The notes beneath the pieces were generated by a model. The model made no database searches. It saw nothing but the letters and a program-made list of their open reading frames with translations, and was not told the origin of the DNA. Shown here piece by piece: positions 38,726 through 49,713 of a stretch of DNA of 64,000 nt. How positions within the stretch are numbered: the first letter of the stretch is position 1; every line of letters starts with the position of its first letter. The position numbers were made by a program, and so were the translations under genes. Source of the DNA: Candidatus Pantoea haifensis (GTDB taxonomy: Bacteria; Pseudomonadota; Gammaproteobacteria; Enterobacterales; Enterobacteriaceae); contig JAGTWN010000008.1 in the NCBI GenBank assembly GCA_018842655.1, positions 1 to 64,000 on the forward strand, written 5' to 3'.

Positions 38726-40377
38726 CTATTCCGGGCAAACAATTTTTTGTCTTTGCTCGCTTAATTCCGGGCCAGCCAGGGTCAGTCGCCTGCCAGCCTC
38801 CGTATCACTGTACTGCTTGAAGTTATCAACAAAGAGCTGTGCCAGCCTGGATGCGGCTTCTGACCATTCCTCTTCCGAATCCCAGCTGTTACGGGGTCAG
38901 GCAGGTGACCGTCAACGCCCGGTATGCTGTCTGGCACTGAGAGGCCAAAGACCGGAAGCCGGGTAAAAGAGGCATCACTGAGCGAACCGTTGAGAATGGC
39001 GCTGATTATTTTACGGGTGTTGCTGAGAGATAAACGCTCACCTTTGCTGTTCCATCCCGTGTTCACAAGCCAGGCCTGGGCATGGGTGTCAGCCATTCTG
39101 GTTTCCAGCACGCTGGCATACTGCGTCGGGTGAAGCAGCAGAAATGCTGCGCCATAGCAGGCTGAGAATGTGGGTGTAGGATGCGTGATACCTCTTTCCG
39201 TGCCCGCAAGTTTTGAGGTGAAGCCGGAAAGAAAATGATACTGCATCTGTTCGCGAGTCAGGCGCGAAACCGGAGGCAACACACCAAAGGCATCGGCGGT
39301 CAGAAATATAATGTGTGCCGGGTGGCCCGCGCGTGAGATCGGACGGACAATATTGTCTATGTGCGAAAGCGGATAAGAGACGCGCGTATTTTCAGTTTTG
39401 CTTCCGTCACTGTAATCTACGCTTCCGTCTTCTCTTATGGCAACATTTTCCAGTAATGCCTCACGGCGAATGGCTTTATAAATTTCAGGCTCGGCTTGCT
39501 CGCTGAGGTTAATCGTTTTTGCATAGCAGCCACCTTCAAAATTGAAGATCCCCTCATCATCCCAGCCATGTTCATCATCACCAATTAGCTGGCGTTCCGG
39601 GTCAGTAGAGAGCGTGGTTTTCCCTGTTCCTGACAGCCCAAAGAAGAGCGCCACATCACCGTTGGCGCCCCGGTTGGCAGAACAGTGCATTGAGGCAATG
39701 CCACGCTGAGGCAGCAGGTAATTCATCACGGAGAACAGGCCCTTTTTCATCTCTCCGCCGTACCAGGTTCCGCCGATCAACTGGATATTTTCAGACAGGT
39801 TAAAGGCAACAAAGTTTTCGGAATTAAGTCCCTGTGCCTGCCAGTTTGCATTGGTGCATTTTGAACCGTTTATTACCATAAAATCGGGCGTAAACTGTTC
39901 GAGTTCTTCTACATCAGGAGTAATAAACATATTTTTTACGAAGTGAGCCTGCCAGGCGACTTCCGTAACAAAGCGGACGGCCAGCCGCGTGGCAGCACTC
40001 GCTCCGCACCAGGCATCAATAATGTACAACTTCTTACCCGATAGCTGCGAGGCGACCAGCGATTTGAGTTCTGTCCAGACGGCGGGTGACAGTGGCTTAT
40101 TATCGTTTCGCCCGGTGCCGGAATCAGCCCACCACAGACTTTCACGGGTAGTATCATCCAGTACTATGTACTTATCTTTAGGCGAGCGTCCGGTGAATTC
40201 CCCAGTATCGACAGCAACCGCACCGGAAATGGTCATCACGCCACGTTCATATCCCTCCAGGTCTTCAGCGGTTTCATGTTTAATAAGCAGATCATAATCG
40301 GGATTATAAATGATATCTGCTGTCTCTTTTATCCCGACAGATAAAAGTGATTGTTTAATGCTCTCTTGAATGTGCAT
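38726..40377 (-). CDS. pckA: ATP-dependent phosphoenolpyruvate carboxykinase (frameshifted near its end)
   Basis: A PckA of about 550 residues once repaired. [12 protein letters not shown] is the kinase-1a P-loop, followed by the metal-binding [33 protein letters not shown] is the N-terminal substrate region. One C is missing (G-run 38893-38896 on the plus strand): restored, the C-terminus continues [12 protein letters not shown] to a TAG at 38726. It makes phosphoenolpyruvate from oxaloacetate in gluconeogenesis. It is normally a chromosomal single-copy gene, so a plasmid copy is notable. A divergent LysR gene may control it. Confidence 0.9.
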
Positions 40378-40691
40378 GTTATTCCTGAAATTTTGTAAGG
40401 GGACGGGGGCGAAATCTGTTATTTCATCTTCGAATAAAAAATTTATAAATCCATTTTTTTAGCGGTGTTAATTCTGAATCTGACGCAGCAAGAGAACATG
40501 CTGTTTTTATTTAAAGACAGCAGTACCCTGGCCTATCCAGATAAGATAGGATGCAAACGTAAATCAGTATTCGAACAAACCGCTGCTTGCAATCGATATT
40601 AGCACCGGTGTTGCGCATCGATAATTGCGTATTTTCTATGCGCTATGTAAAAACTGCATAGTAGTAATAAATCTGGTGAGGTTGGTCTATT
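40378..40691. promoter_or_regulatory. Divergent promoter region of pckA and a LysR gene
   Basis: The 313-base gap between two divergent start codons must hold both promoters. An inverted CTATCCAGATAAGATAG element at about 40532-40548 and the near-palindrome ATCGATA around 40592 and 40617 are possible LysR or CRP-type sites; none is a clear consensus. Confidence 0.35.
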
Positions 40692-41594
40692 GTGGTCAAT
40701 AATCTTGAGGTAAAGTGGTTTTACGATATCATTGCGCTTGAGGAGTGCCGGAGTTTCACGCTTGCTGCTGAAAAAAGAAACATTTCTCAGTCATCTTTTA
40801 GCCGAAGAATACAGTCACTTGAGTCTGCCCTGGGATTCAGTATTTTCGATCGCGGGGCTAACCCCTTCAGCTTACCAGGCAGGGCAAGATATTTGTCAGC
40901 TATGCCAGGAATATGCTGGATGATATGGATTTCCAGCTTAACCGGATAAAAGGATTAGATAATGCTAAACAAAGCATAAAAATTGATGCTGCACCCTCGC
41001 TTTCGGTACTCCTTCTTCCCGATTTGATTGCCGGTTACAGTGATAACCCCGACAAAATTTTTTTGTAGAATCCATTAATGTTAACGAAGCCGTTTTTAAT
41101 CTCAAAGAAGGTAAAAGTGATTTTATCCTGAGTTTCTATAATGAAGAATTAATGAATTATCCCTTTGTTAATCACAAAATATTTGATTCATTTCTGCACC
41201 TGGTTTCCCCTGTGACAGTAACGGCAAACCTCTTTTCACGCTGGAAAATAAAAGACTGCCGTTAATGAGGTACGCCAACGACAGCTATATGGGACGCCAG
41301 GTAAATCAGGTCATTGATGGAAAGCCCGAAATACCTTTTATGCTGAGTTTTGTGTCGTCCATGAGTGAACTCCTCAAGCGCATGATCGTTAATGGGCAAG
41401 GTGTCGGCTGGTTACCCGGCTACTCTATTGAGCAAGAACTGGCGGCGGGGAAGGTCGCTATTATGGATGAAAGTCTCTCCTTGCCTGTTAGTGCGTACAT
41501 TTATCGTTCGGGAAACAGGCTGAATATTTCAGCTGAGAAATTCTGGCAATATGTCAAAAATCGCACCAAAGGAAGCGGACTGTTATCGGTCTGA
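40692..41594 (+). CDS. LysR-family regulator divergent from pckA (frameshifted)
   Basis: A 301-residue LysR protein once repaired. The N-terminal helix-turn-helix reads FTLAAEKRNISQSSFSRRIQSLESALG; the C-terminal sensor domain ends in GWLPGYSIEQELAAG. Three bases are missing, all in short runs: T at 40866-40867, T at 41058-41064 and C at 41207-41210, after which PFQLTRQGKIFVSYARNML, IFFVESINVNEAV and SPCDSNGKPLFTLENKRL appear. GTG start after GGTGAGG. Divergent placement suggests control of pckA, which is inference. Confidence 0.78.
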
Positions 41595-41741
41595 GCGGTC
41601 CGTCAGAAGAGCCACAGAACATGACATCATTGAACTGACGATCCGATGCCTTCCATGAGGATAGCCGGGGTAAATTTTGAGAGTGCCGGTGGTTAACAGC
41701 TTATTCTGCAGAATAGAGACTTTTTGCCGGGAATAACCTGC

Positions 41742-41903
41742 TCATTGCCCTGTGAGATGGGCGTCGGCACCGTAATAGCCTTCAAATACAGCGAAACCCA
41801 GAAAGATCATTAATCCGTGGCAGAACGTGCGTAATGCAGCAAAATCGCTGACGGATAACACCTGATGATCGGCGGCCTCTGCTCGTGAGATTTTAACCTT
41901 CAT
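41742..41903 (-). CDS. Possible small protein of 53 residues
   Basis: A leftward frame with ATG at 41903 encodes MKVKISRAEAADHQVLSVSD and FAALRTFCHGLMIFLGFAVFEGYYGADAHLTGQ. It has a short hydrophobic stretch and plausible composition, but no family or strong ribosome binding site is recognised. The rest of the 41595-42052 gap shows nothing else. Confidence 0.25.
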   Translation of the reverse strand: MKVKISRAEAADHQVLSVSDFAALRTFCHGLMIFLGFAVFEGYYGADAHLTGQ

Positions 41904-42052
41904 AGCCAGCCTGGATCGTATCTGTTTAAGCGCCGCTAACCCTGAGCACGCTGCCGTTGTGATCAGTAAGACGCTCTCAACGGGCAGCGGTTTTCCTGCC
42001 GCGGCTTATAGTTAAAAGCAAGGCAAACAGATTACGGGCACAGGAGAAGATC

Positions 42053-42980
42053 ATGGCAAGCAATAAAAAAGCGTGGCAGATACCACCATTGTGATGGTTG
42101 GCGCATCCAGCGGATTTGGTCGTGGTGCGGCACTGGAACTGGCGAAGCGGGGAGCGAAGGTGGTGCTGGCGGCACGGCGTGAAGCTGCACTGGATGCTCT
42201 GGCTGCGGAAATCAATGCAGCAGGGGGCAGGCGCTGGCTGTTGCTACTGATGTCAGCAGTGCCGCAGAGGTGGCGCGCCTCGCCGAGAGCAGCCAACAGC
42301 GTTTCGGCCAAATCGACATCTGGATTAATAATGTCGGCGTTGGGGCGCTCGGTTTCTTCTGGGATATTCCGGCAGAAGATCATGCCCGCCTTATCGATGT
42401 TAATTTAAAAGGGCTGATTTATGGTGCGCATGAGGCGCTGCGTCGCTTTATTCACCAGGGTTTTGGCACCCTGATTAACGTTGGCTCCGTCGACAGTAAG
42501 GTTCCGCTGGCTTTTCAATCCTCTTATGCCGCTTCGAAAGCGGCGGTGCTCAGCCTGGGCCGCAGCCTGAATGAAGAATTACGGCTGAGCGGGCATCACG
42601 ACAAGATAAAAGTCGCCACAGTCATGCCCTGGGCGGTAGATACGCCCTGGTGGACGCATGCGGCCAACCATACCGGTCAGGCACCCCGCATGGCGGCCAT
42701 GGACGATCCGGCGAAAGTTGTCGAGGCGTTAATAGAGGCCTGTATTCACCCGGAAGAGGAGATCCCGGTCGGCTGGAAAGCCCATGCTGCAAAAATTTCC
42801 CATAATCTTTTTCCCGATCTGACCGAGAGAATGTCAGCCAATATTGCCGGACGTGAAATTGATAAAGCATCAGCGGTTGCGCCCAACAGCGGAGCCATCT
42901 ATCAACCCATGTCAGCTACCACAACCATTGATGGCGGCATTCGGGCACGCATGAAGCAGGAAGACAGCGGCAAAAAATAA
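42053..42980 (+). CDS. Short-chain dehydrogenase/reductase with C-terminal extension (frameshifted)
   Basis: A 309-residue SDR once repaired. MVGASSGFGRG is the cofactor motif, NNVG replaces NNAG, and SSYAASKAA provides the Tyr-Lys pair. About 60 residues follow the SDR core, which is longer than usual. Two bases are missing: A at 42065-42070 (restores MASNKKSVADTTIV) and G at 42223-42227 (restores AAGGQALAVATDVSSAAEV). The ATG follows AGGAGAAG. The substrate is unknown; it is the only gene in its unit, closed by a terminator. Confidence 0.82.
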
Positions 42981-43040
42981 CTGATGCGCGCTGCACCCGG
43001 CGCGTGATTAGTTTTGTAGTAGTCGTGTTTTAAATAAGAT

Positions 43041-43083
43041 AACCGCGCCTCAGGTTACAGCCTGTTTCCGGGCGCGGTTTTTT
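43041..43083. terminator. Bidirectional terminator between SDR and ABC ATPase remnant
   Basis: A 9-bp stem AACCGCGCC/GGCGCGGTT (43041-43049 and 43071-43079) with T residues on its right side lies between the convergent genes. Confidence 0.8.
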
Positions 43084-43090
43084 GCGCTAT

Positions 43091-44137
43091 TTAAAGCCGT
43101 GTACCGCTTGCCTGATCGAACAAATGTAAATAACGCGGATCAATATTTAATCGCAATGACTCTTCACTTTTTGTCATTATTCGACCCGTCAACTGGACAT
43201 GCAGCGGAAAACCATTCCAGTCCAGATGGAGCAAACTTGATTCACCCGTGACTTCTACCACCCGAACAACACCTTCAATACCCTCATCACTCAGGAAGAA
43301 ATTGTGCGGTCTTACGCCAAGAATCACTGACCGATTTCCCTGGCGAAGGGCAGCAGCGTGCCACTCGTCAGGTAACGGCAGCCAGGACTCACCACAGACG
43401 ACGCCGGGTTGTGCGTCACGCATCTCCAGCTTGCCTTCAAGCAAATTCATCGGCGGTGAGCCGATAAAGCGTGCGACAAACGTATTTACCGGCCGATCAT
43501 AAATCTCCAGCGGGCTACCTTGCTGAACTATCACGCCGTCACGCATGACCACGATCTGATCAGCCAGCGTCATCGCTTCAACCTGATCGTGCGTTACGTA
43601 GACCATGGTAGTCTTAAATCGCTGATGTAAAGATTTTATTTCGGCGCGCAATTCCATCCGTAGCTGTGCATCAAGGTTCGACAGCGGTTCATCAAACAGA
43701 AACACCTGGGGATTTCGTACCATGGCCCGCCCCATCGCAACGCGCTGACGCTGACCGCCAGAAAGCGCGCGTGGATAGCGTCCCAGCAGTTTATCAATGC
43801 CAAGGATAGCGGCAATGCGGGCTATCTTGCTCTGCTGCTCTTCACGGTTTACCTTTTAACCTGCATATGAAACGCCAGGTTTTCAGCCACGGTAAGATGT
43901 GGATAGAGCGCGTAACTCTGAAATACCATGGCAATATCACGGTCGGCTGGATCGAGATCGTTAATTTGTTGACCATTCATCAAAATATCGCCCTCTGACA
44001 CGCTATCCAGCCCAGCGAGCAGGCGCAGTAGCGTTGACTTGCCGCACCCTGAAGGCCCTACCAATACGGTAAAGCTCCCGTCGGGAATGGTGAGGTCAAG
44101 GGGTTGTAATACCGTATTTTTGCCATAGCGGCGGCTG
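43091..44137 (-). pseudogene. MalK/UgpC-type ABC sugar transporter ATPase, 5'-truncated
   Basis: A carbohydrate-type ABC ATPase with its first residues missing. It contains Walker [10 protein letters not shown], signature LSGGQRQRVAMGRAM, Walker B VFLFDEPLSNLD and the C-terminal regulatory TOBE-type domain (LGVRPHNFFLSDEGIEG). Reading from the 5' end, [21 protein letters not shown] follows directly after a foreign junction at about 44131-44140, so the start codon and the transporter's other genes are gone. One further base is missing at T-run 43854-43857, which splits the frame. No permease or binding protein lies nearby. Confidence 0.85.
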
Positions 44138-44701
44138 CGTCTTTATCCCCTGCTGTTATCGCTACAGGAAAAATATCCGGGCCTGGCTATCCGGCATCGG
44201 TTTGCCCCTGATTCCGAAGTCATGGATGCCGTACTTCATAATCGTTATGAAATAGGACTCATAACGCAGAAGCCGGATGACAGACGTCTGGTGGCGGAAA
44301 CCTTTGCACATGAGCCGCTTGAGCTGATTTTGCCTGCCGGGCGTGAAGTCGAAAGATGGGAAGATCTGGAGCAGATTGGTTTTATCGATCATCCCGACGG
44401 ACAGGCCATGGCGACCCGGTTACTCAGCAGAAACTTTCCAGGCAATGCCGGTGTGCGTAATCTTCCGCAACGCGGGTTCAGCAATCAGATTAGTTTAATT
44501 CTTGAGCCTGTTGCCCGTGGATTGGGCTTCACAGTATTACCACAATTTGCGCGCCTTGCCTGGCCCGCTCAAAATGCTATTACGGCAATGACCTGCCAGG
44601 TGCCGGTCACTGATACTATCTGGTTAATTCACCGTGCCGAATGGCCACTTTCCAGACGTAGCGAAGAAGTGGTCATCCATTTAAAACAGCACTTTGGATA
44701 A
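44129..44701 (+). pseudogene. LysR-family regulator, C-terminal domain only
   Basis: About 190 residues of the LysR sensor domain ([66 protein letters not shown]) ending at a TAA at 44701. The DNA-binding N-terminus is missing; the frame opens out of the ABC ATPase fragment at the same junction. Both genes were cut and joined head to head in a single deletion or recombination event. Confidence 0.85.
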
Positions 44702-44865
44702 ATGCCTGGTCGTGTCTTACATAAAAACACATCATGACACGACGCTTTTCCTGATTCCTCTCCATTTTTTCTCCTTAAAGAAAAACTCCTTAATGTTTTT
44801 ACGCGCCTTTTTGTTATGACATGTATCTGATTGCGTTTATATGTAACATTATGTTTCTATTTTAC

Positions 44866-44899
44866 ATCAAATGAGAATGATTATGATAATTATTACGGC
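44866..44899 (+). promoter_or_regulatory. Fur-box-like operator before the siderophore receptor
   Basis: The sequence around 44868-44897 (ATGAGAATGATTATGATAAT and TATTAC) contains overlapping GATAAT-type hexamers in the Fur pattern (NATWAT repeats). It lies about 40 bases before the receptor start, where Fur would repress under iron-replete conditions. Confidence 0.7.
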
Positions 44900-44937
44900 G
44901 CATTTTTTTGCCGATAAAAATAACCAGGTATAATCAT

Positions 44938-47243
44938 ATGTCTTATTTTTTTAATGCACGGAAAACCGCCTTGTCTATACTGGCAGGCAGCATAATTCAT
45001 AGCGGATACTCTCTGGCTGAGAATTCAATACCTTCAGTACTGTCATTACAAAATACCGAAGAAATAAACAGCACTTCATTACCAAATAAAGTCACAACGA
45101 ACAGTCATTCAGAAAATGTTACCGGGAAAAAAGCTACTAACGATGACATCATGATTGTCACGGCGAAGCCGGAGGAGAGGCTGAAACAACAACCTGGCGC
45201 TTCTTTGATTACACAAAAGGATATTGAACGTGACCCACCCGTAAATGATTTATCAGAAATTATTCGCAAAATGCCTGGTGTGAACTTAACCGGTAACAGT
45301 GCAACCGGTAGCCGCGGAAATAACCGACAAATCGATATCCGGGGAATGGGGCCTGAAAATACACTTATATTGATCGACGGTGTACCGGTTTCATCGCGGA
45401 GCTCAGTTCGTTACAGCCGAACAGGTGAACGCGATACCCGTGGCGACAGTAACTGGATCCCGCCAGAAATGGTTGATCACATTGATGTTTTGCGTGGTCC
45501 AGCCGCTGCACATTATGGTTCAGGCGCAATGGGGGCGTTGTCAATATTGTTACCAAACGCCCCACCAGTGACTGGCATGGTTCTCTGTCATTTTTTACCA
45601 ATCAGCCTGAAGATAAAGATGAAGGCGCAACGAAGCGCATGAATTTTAGTTTAAGTGGCCCCCTGATTGATGATGTTTTAACCATGCGGCTGTTTGGCAA
45701 TATTAATAAAACTGACGCTGATGCATATGATATTAATACCAGCGAAAATGGATCATACGCAGCCGGGCGTGAAGGAGTACGCAACCGCGATATTAATACC
45801 CAGCTTCAGTGGAAGATTAATCCGCAGCAGTATCTGGATTTTAATTATTCCTATAGCCGGCAGGGTAATATTTATGCCGGTGATACGCAGTACAGCAACA
45901 GCAATTTAAGTACACTCGTCCCTGATTTATATGGTTCTGAAACCAACCGAATGTATCGTCAGGCTTATAGCCTGATACATAATGGCATCTGGGACTGGGG
46001 ACAGTCGAAGCTGACGCTGAGCTATGAGGATACGCACAATACCCGTCTGGCAGAAGGTTCAACCGGCAAAGTTGAAGGTATGATTAACAGCGATACCTAC
46101 AATACCAGTCGTTATAAAACCTGGCGGATTAATAACGAATTCACTATTCCCTTTACGCTGTGGGTAGACAATACCTTAACGCTGGGTGCTGAGTGGAATA
46201 AAGAACAACTCAACGATCCCGCTTCAATGCAGGAAACTGATGCCACAGGTATCGACATTAATGGCGTCTCCGGTGATCCAACGCAGCGAGCGAGTAAAAA
46301 CAGCCAGGAGCTCAGTGCTGTTTACCTGGAAGATACCATTGATGCTTTCGACGGTACGACACTGATCCCAGGTGTGCGATTTGATTACAGCGATCGCTTT
46401 GGCAGTAACTGGAGCCCAAGCCTTAACCTGCAGCAGGCGTTAGGCGACAATATCACGCTGAAAGCCGGTATCGCACGCGTCTTCAAAGCGCCGAATCTCT
46501 ATCAGTCGAGTGAAGGTTATCTGCTGGCAAGTAGCGGAAACGGCTGTAACATTGGTGGCAGTACCGGTTGTTATCTCATGGGGAACAGCGATCTCAAACC
46601 TGAAATCAGCATTAATAAAGAAATCGGGCTGCAATGGAACGATGAAGGCTACAGTGCGGGCATAACCTATTTCCGCAATGATTATCAGAATAAAATTGTC
46701 GCGGATAACAGTACTTCCCTGGGTACCGTTGAAGTTGCCAGTGCACGTTACTCATCCACTTATGATATCTATCAGTGGCAGAACGGGGGCAAAGCTCTTA
46801 CTCAGGGAATGGAAGCGAACCTGACTATTCCCCTGGTCGCAGACGCCCTGAACTGGCGAACCAATGCGACCTACATGTTTACCTCAAAATATAAAGAGAC
46901 AGGTAATCCCCTGTCTCTGATCCCTAAATATACCGTAAACAGCTGGCTGGAGTGGCAGATGACTGACGCCTTGTCGACGACCCTTAGCTGGACTATGTAT
47001 GGGCGCCAGCATCCACGTACCACAGCGGAAATTCGTAAGGAAGCCAGCGGACTGGCGGAAAACGAAGTGGGCGCTTATGCCATCTGGGGCTTAGGAGCAA
47101 ACTATCAGTTTAATAAGAACCTTCGTTTCAATGCTGGTATCAGTAACTTACTTGATAAACGTATCTATCGGGAAAATGAGGGAGCCTCTACCTATAACGA
47201 ACCCGGCCGGGCTTACTATGCGGGTGTAACGACGTCGTTCTGA
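44938..47243 (+). CDS. FepA-like catecholate-siderophore TonB-dependent receptor (frameshifted)
   Basis: A 768-residue outer-membrane receptor once repaired. It has a signal-like N-terminus and a TonB box region (DIMIVTAKPEERLKQQPGA). The plug reads RDPPVNDLSEIIRKMPGVNL and RGNNRQIDIRGMGPENTLIL, matching FepA almost exactly, and the C-terminal barrel ends in a terminal Phe (TYNEPGRAYYAGVTTSF). One G is missing at 45531-45535; restored it reads GAMGGVVNIVTKRPTSDWHG. Its likely substrate is an enterobactin-type siderophore. A Fur box lies upstream, and a terminator follows. Confidence 0.9.
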
Positions 47244-47292
47244 CAGAAAGTATCGGATGAGTAAAACGTGCTGTAATTAAGGTACAGATATC

Positions 47293-47322
47293 AAAGCTGA
47301 TCATTTTATATGGTCAGCTTTT
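47293..47322 (+). terminator. Terminator of the siderophore receptor gene
   Basis: An 8-bp stem AAAGCTGA/TCAGCTTT (47293-47300 and 47314-47321) ends in T residues, 50 bases after the stop. Confidence 0.7.
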
Positions 47323-47455
47323 CATTACTTCCCCCTGTCAAGAAAGCAATTAATTATTTTTAAATCAGTAGCTTTCTAGCCAAAGGCATAAATTTTTGCG
47401 CTGTCGGTTTGCTCATTTCTCATCTTTACTCACCAAAAATCTCGTTGCATCCTTC

Positions 47456-47491
47456 TATCGTAAGATATATAAGCATTATTATCTTACGATA
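47456..47491. promoter_or_regulatory. Perfect 12-bp inverted repeat operator before padR
   Basis: TATCGTAAGATA (47456-47467) and its exact complement TATCTTACGATA (47480-47491) are separated by 12 bases; a third partial copy TCGTAAGA follows at 47495. It lies 34 bases before the PadR start codon, the normal place for an autoregulatory PadR site. Confidence 0.8.
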
Positions 47492-47524
47492 CAGTCGTAA
47501 GACATTCTTAATCAGGAGAGAGCT

Positions 47525-48261
47525 ATGTTCAGAAATATGTTCAATGAACGCCGGGGAGGCCGTGGTCGAAAACATGCGAGCCCCAATGCCAGTGCCGCTC
47601 AGGCTGAAAACCGTGAAGAGCAGCCAGAAATGAATATGCGCCCGTGGCGTCAGGCGATGCGTGATGTACCTCATCACAGACGTTTTGCCGGGCCTCATGG
47701 CGGGCGTCACGATGGCCATCGCGGACATCGCCGAGGGGGGATGATTCCGGGCATCGCGATCGCCCCTCTTTTCTTCGTGGCCGTAAATTTGGTGCGGATG
47801 AGCTACAGATTTTATTACTGACGCTGTTGAAAGAGCAGGCCAGTTACGGTTATGAGCTGATCAAAACACTGTCAGAGAAAAGCGGTGGTTTTTATAAGCC
47901 AAGCCCTGGCGTGATTTATCCGGCGCTGACTTACCTTGAGGATGTGGGGCATGTGACTGTGCAGCAGGAGGGCAATCGCAAACGCTATGCGATTAATGAG
48001 CAGGGTGAAAGCTGGCTGAGTGAGAATCAGGCTCTGGCTGAAGCCTTGCTCGCCAAGCTGGCGTTATTTGCCCGGCAGAGTGAAACCGTGAACCAGGCGA
48101 TGTCTGAGCAGCGCCAGCCGTTTGAACCCTCGCTTATGCAGGCGCTCCACGAACTGCGTAGCCAGCTGCATACTTATCATGGTAGCGATGCAGAGACGCA
48201 GCAACAGATTGCCGCCATTTTGCAGCAAACGCTCGCCCAGCTTAAATCTGTTGGATCGTGA
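47525..48261 (+). CDS. PadR-family regulator with Arg/Gly/His-rich N-terminus (YqjI-like), frameshifted
   Basis: A 245-residue regulator once repaired. The first 90 residues are extremely rich in Arg, Gly and His (HHRRFAGPHGGRHDGHRGHRRGG), a composition similar to the metal-binding extension of YqjI. The PadR winged helix follows (LLTLLKEQASYGYELIKTLSEKSGG, then YKPSPGVIYPALTYLEDVGHV). One G is missing at 47735-47740. The His-rich tail suggests metal sensing, and the neighbouring Fur-type receptor gene suggests iron; this is inference. Ends in a 10-bp hairpin at 48317-48343. Confidence 0.82.
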
Positions 48262-48316
48262 TTTGCGCTAAAAGCGTACGCATGTGTGACATCCGCACGG
48301 GTCGTTTTGCTACAGG

Positions 48317-48343
48317 CTATTCCTGCCCGGCCAGCAGGAATAG
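48317..48343. terminator. Hairpin downstream of padR
   Basis: A perfect 10-bp stem CTATTCCTGC/GCAGGAATAG with a seven-base loop. There is no good T-run, so it could be a weak terminator or an mRNA end-stabilising hairpin. Confidence 0.5.
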
Positions 48344-48456
48344 CGGTAAATGACTCCTCACTGAATACCGCCATTCCCTCAATAAACGCCCCTTTAAAGC
48401 TTTTTCAGCCTTCGTCGTGAACTGTGCGCTTGATCTCCAATTCGCCGTAAATAATA

Positions 48457-48483
48457 AGATATATCTATTAATACGATATATCT
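48457..48483. promoter_or_regulatory. PadR2 operator before the rightward catabolic operon
   Basis: AGATATATC (48457-48465), nine bases, GATATATCT (48475-48483): a perfect 9-bp inverted repeat. It lies 121 bases before the dioxygenase start. The same site with one mismatch occurs at 62378-62404 before the converging operon, and a weaker one before the PadR-DUF2218 gene. Confidence 0.85.
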
Positions 48484-48603
48484 AAATTTCCCTGTTATCG
48501 ATGTCAGTTGTGGTGACCAGGGCAATAAAGCGGGCCGGTTAAGTTATCGCTGGCTCAAACAACAATACTGACAATCGCTTCGTCTGAAAGAGAGAACGTG
48601 CCC

Positions 48604-49615
48604 ATGCCACAGATCGATGAGTTGGTTTTGGATCCCCCTTTAACGTGACGCGTGCCAGCCACGTCGTGCTTAACGTCCGTGACCTCAATGCCAGTCGACA
48701 GTTTTATACTGAGCTGCTCGGGTTAGTTGTGAGTGATGAAGATCATTCAGCGGTCTATTTACGCGGTCTTGAAGAGCGGGGTCACCACAGTTTAGTGCTG
48801 CGTAAATCCGCTGAAGCAACATGCGCATGTATTGGAATGCGAGTACGAAATGAAGACGATATTTATAAAGCACAGGACTATTTTGCTGAACTGGGCAAAA
48901 CGGTGACGCTGGCAGAGGTGCCTTATCAGGGACTCACGCTGCACGTCAGCGATGATGCTGGTGTGCCACTCGAATTTTGTGCATCAATGGCGCCGCGTGA
49001 ACGGATGATGAAACAGTATCAGCATTATCGTGGAGCCAGCGCACAACGCCTTGATCACTACCAGCTACAGGTCAGCGATGTGCGCCAGGCGTGGGGCTTC
49101 TATCAGGCGCTTGGATTTCGCGTCAGTGAATATACCTATTCAACGATCGGTAACAGGCAGCATTTATGGGGGTCTGGCTGCAACGAAAAGGTAACCCGCA
49201 CGATATCGTCTTCACCCAGGGGCTGGGGCCACGGCTGCATCACTTTGCCTACACCCTGCCGGATTCCAATGACATGATCCGCGCCTGTGACGTTGCCGGT
49301 GCGTTAGGGTATGCGCCGTGCCTGGAGCGTGGTCCTGGCCGACACGGTATCAGCGGTGCACTGTTTACCTACTTCCGCGATCCTGACGGACATCGCATCG
49401 AATTATTTAATACCCATTATCAGCACATCGACCTGGAACCGGCACTCGGCTGGGATTTAGCCGATCCTAAACGCGCCGACCAGTGGGGGCTTCCTGCTCA
49501 GAACAAGTGGTTTACCGAAGCCACGCCTTTTACTGATGTCGATCTTACTCAACCCGAAATCCGTGTCGATCCTCCCACGCTGGAACGCTTTCTTGCTCTG
49601 GCGAATGATGGTTAA
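48604..49615 (+). CDS. VOC-type extradiol (meta-cleavage) ring dioxygenase, frameshifted
   Basis: A 337-residue type I extradiol dioxygenase once repaired: two VOC modules, with the full iron-binding facial triad in the C-terminal half (RLDHYQLQVSD, PRLHHFAYTLPD, DGHRIELFNTHY). It would open a catechol-like ring next to the two hydroxyls. Two bases are missing: T at 48639-48641 (restores DPPFNVTRASHVVL) and one in 49163-49171 (restores FMGVWLQRKGNP). It is the first gene of the operon, downstream of the PadR2 operator. The exact ring substrate is unknown. Confidence 0.85.
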
Positions 49616-49713
49616 CCGTTCTGCAGTAACGCTGTCATACGCGTGGCGCTTAGCCGCTACTCCACTGTTTCTGCTTCAGCAGACTGTGATATCAGCTATC
49701 GGGAGAAAGGATC

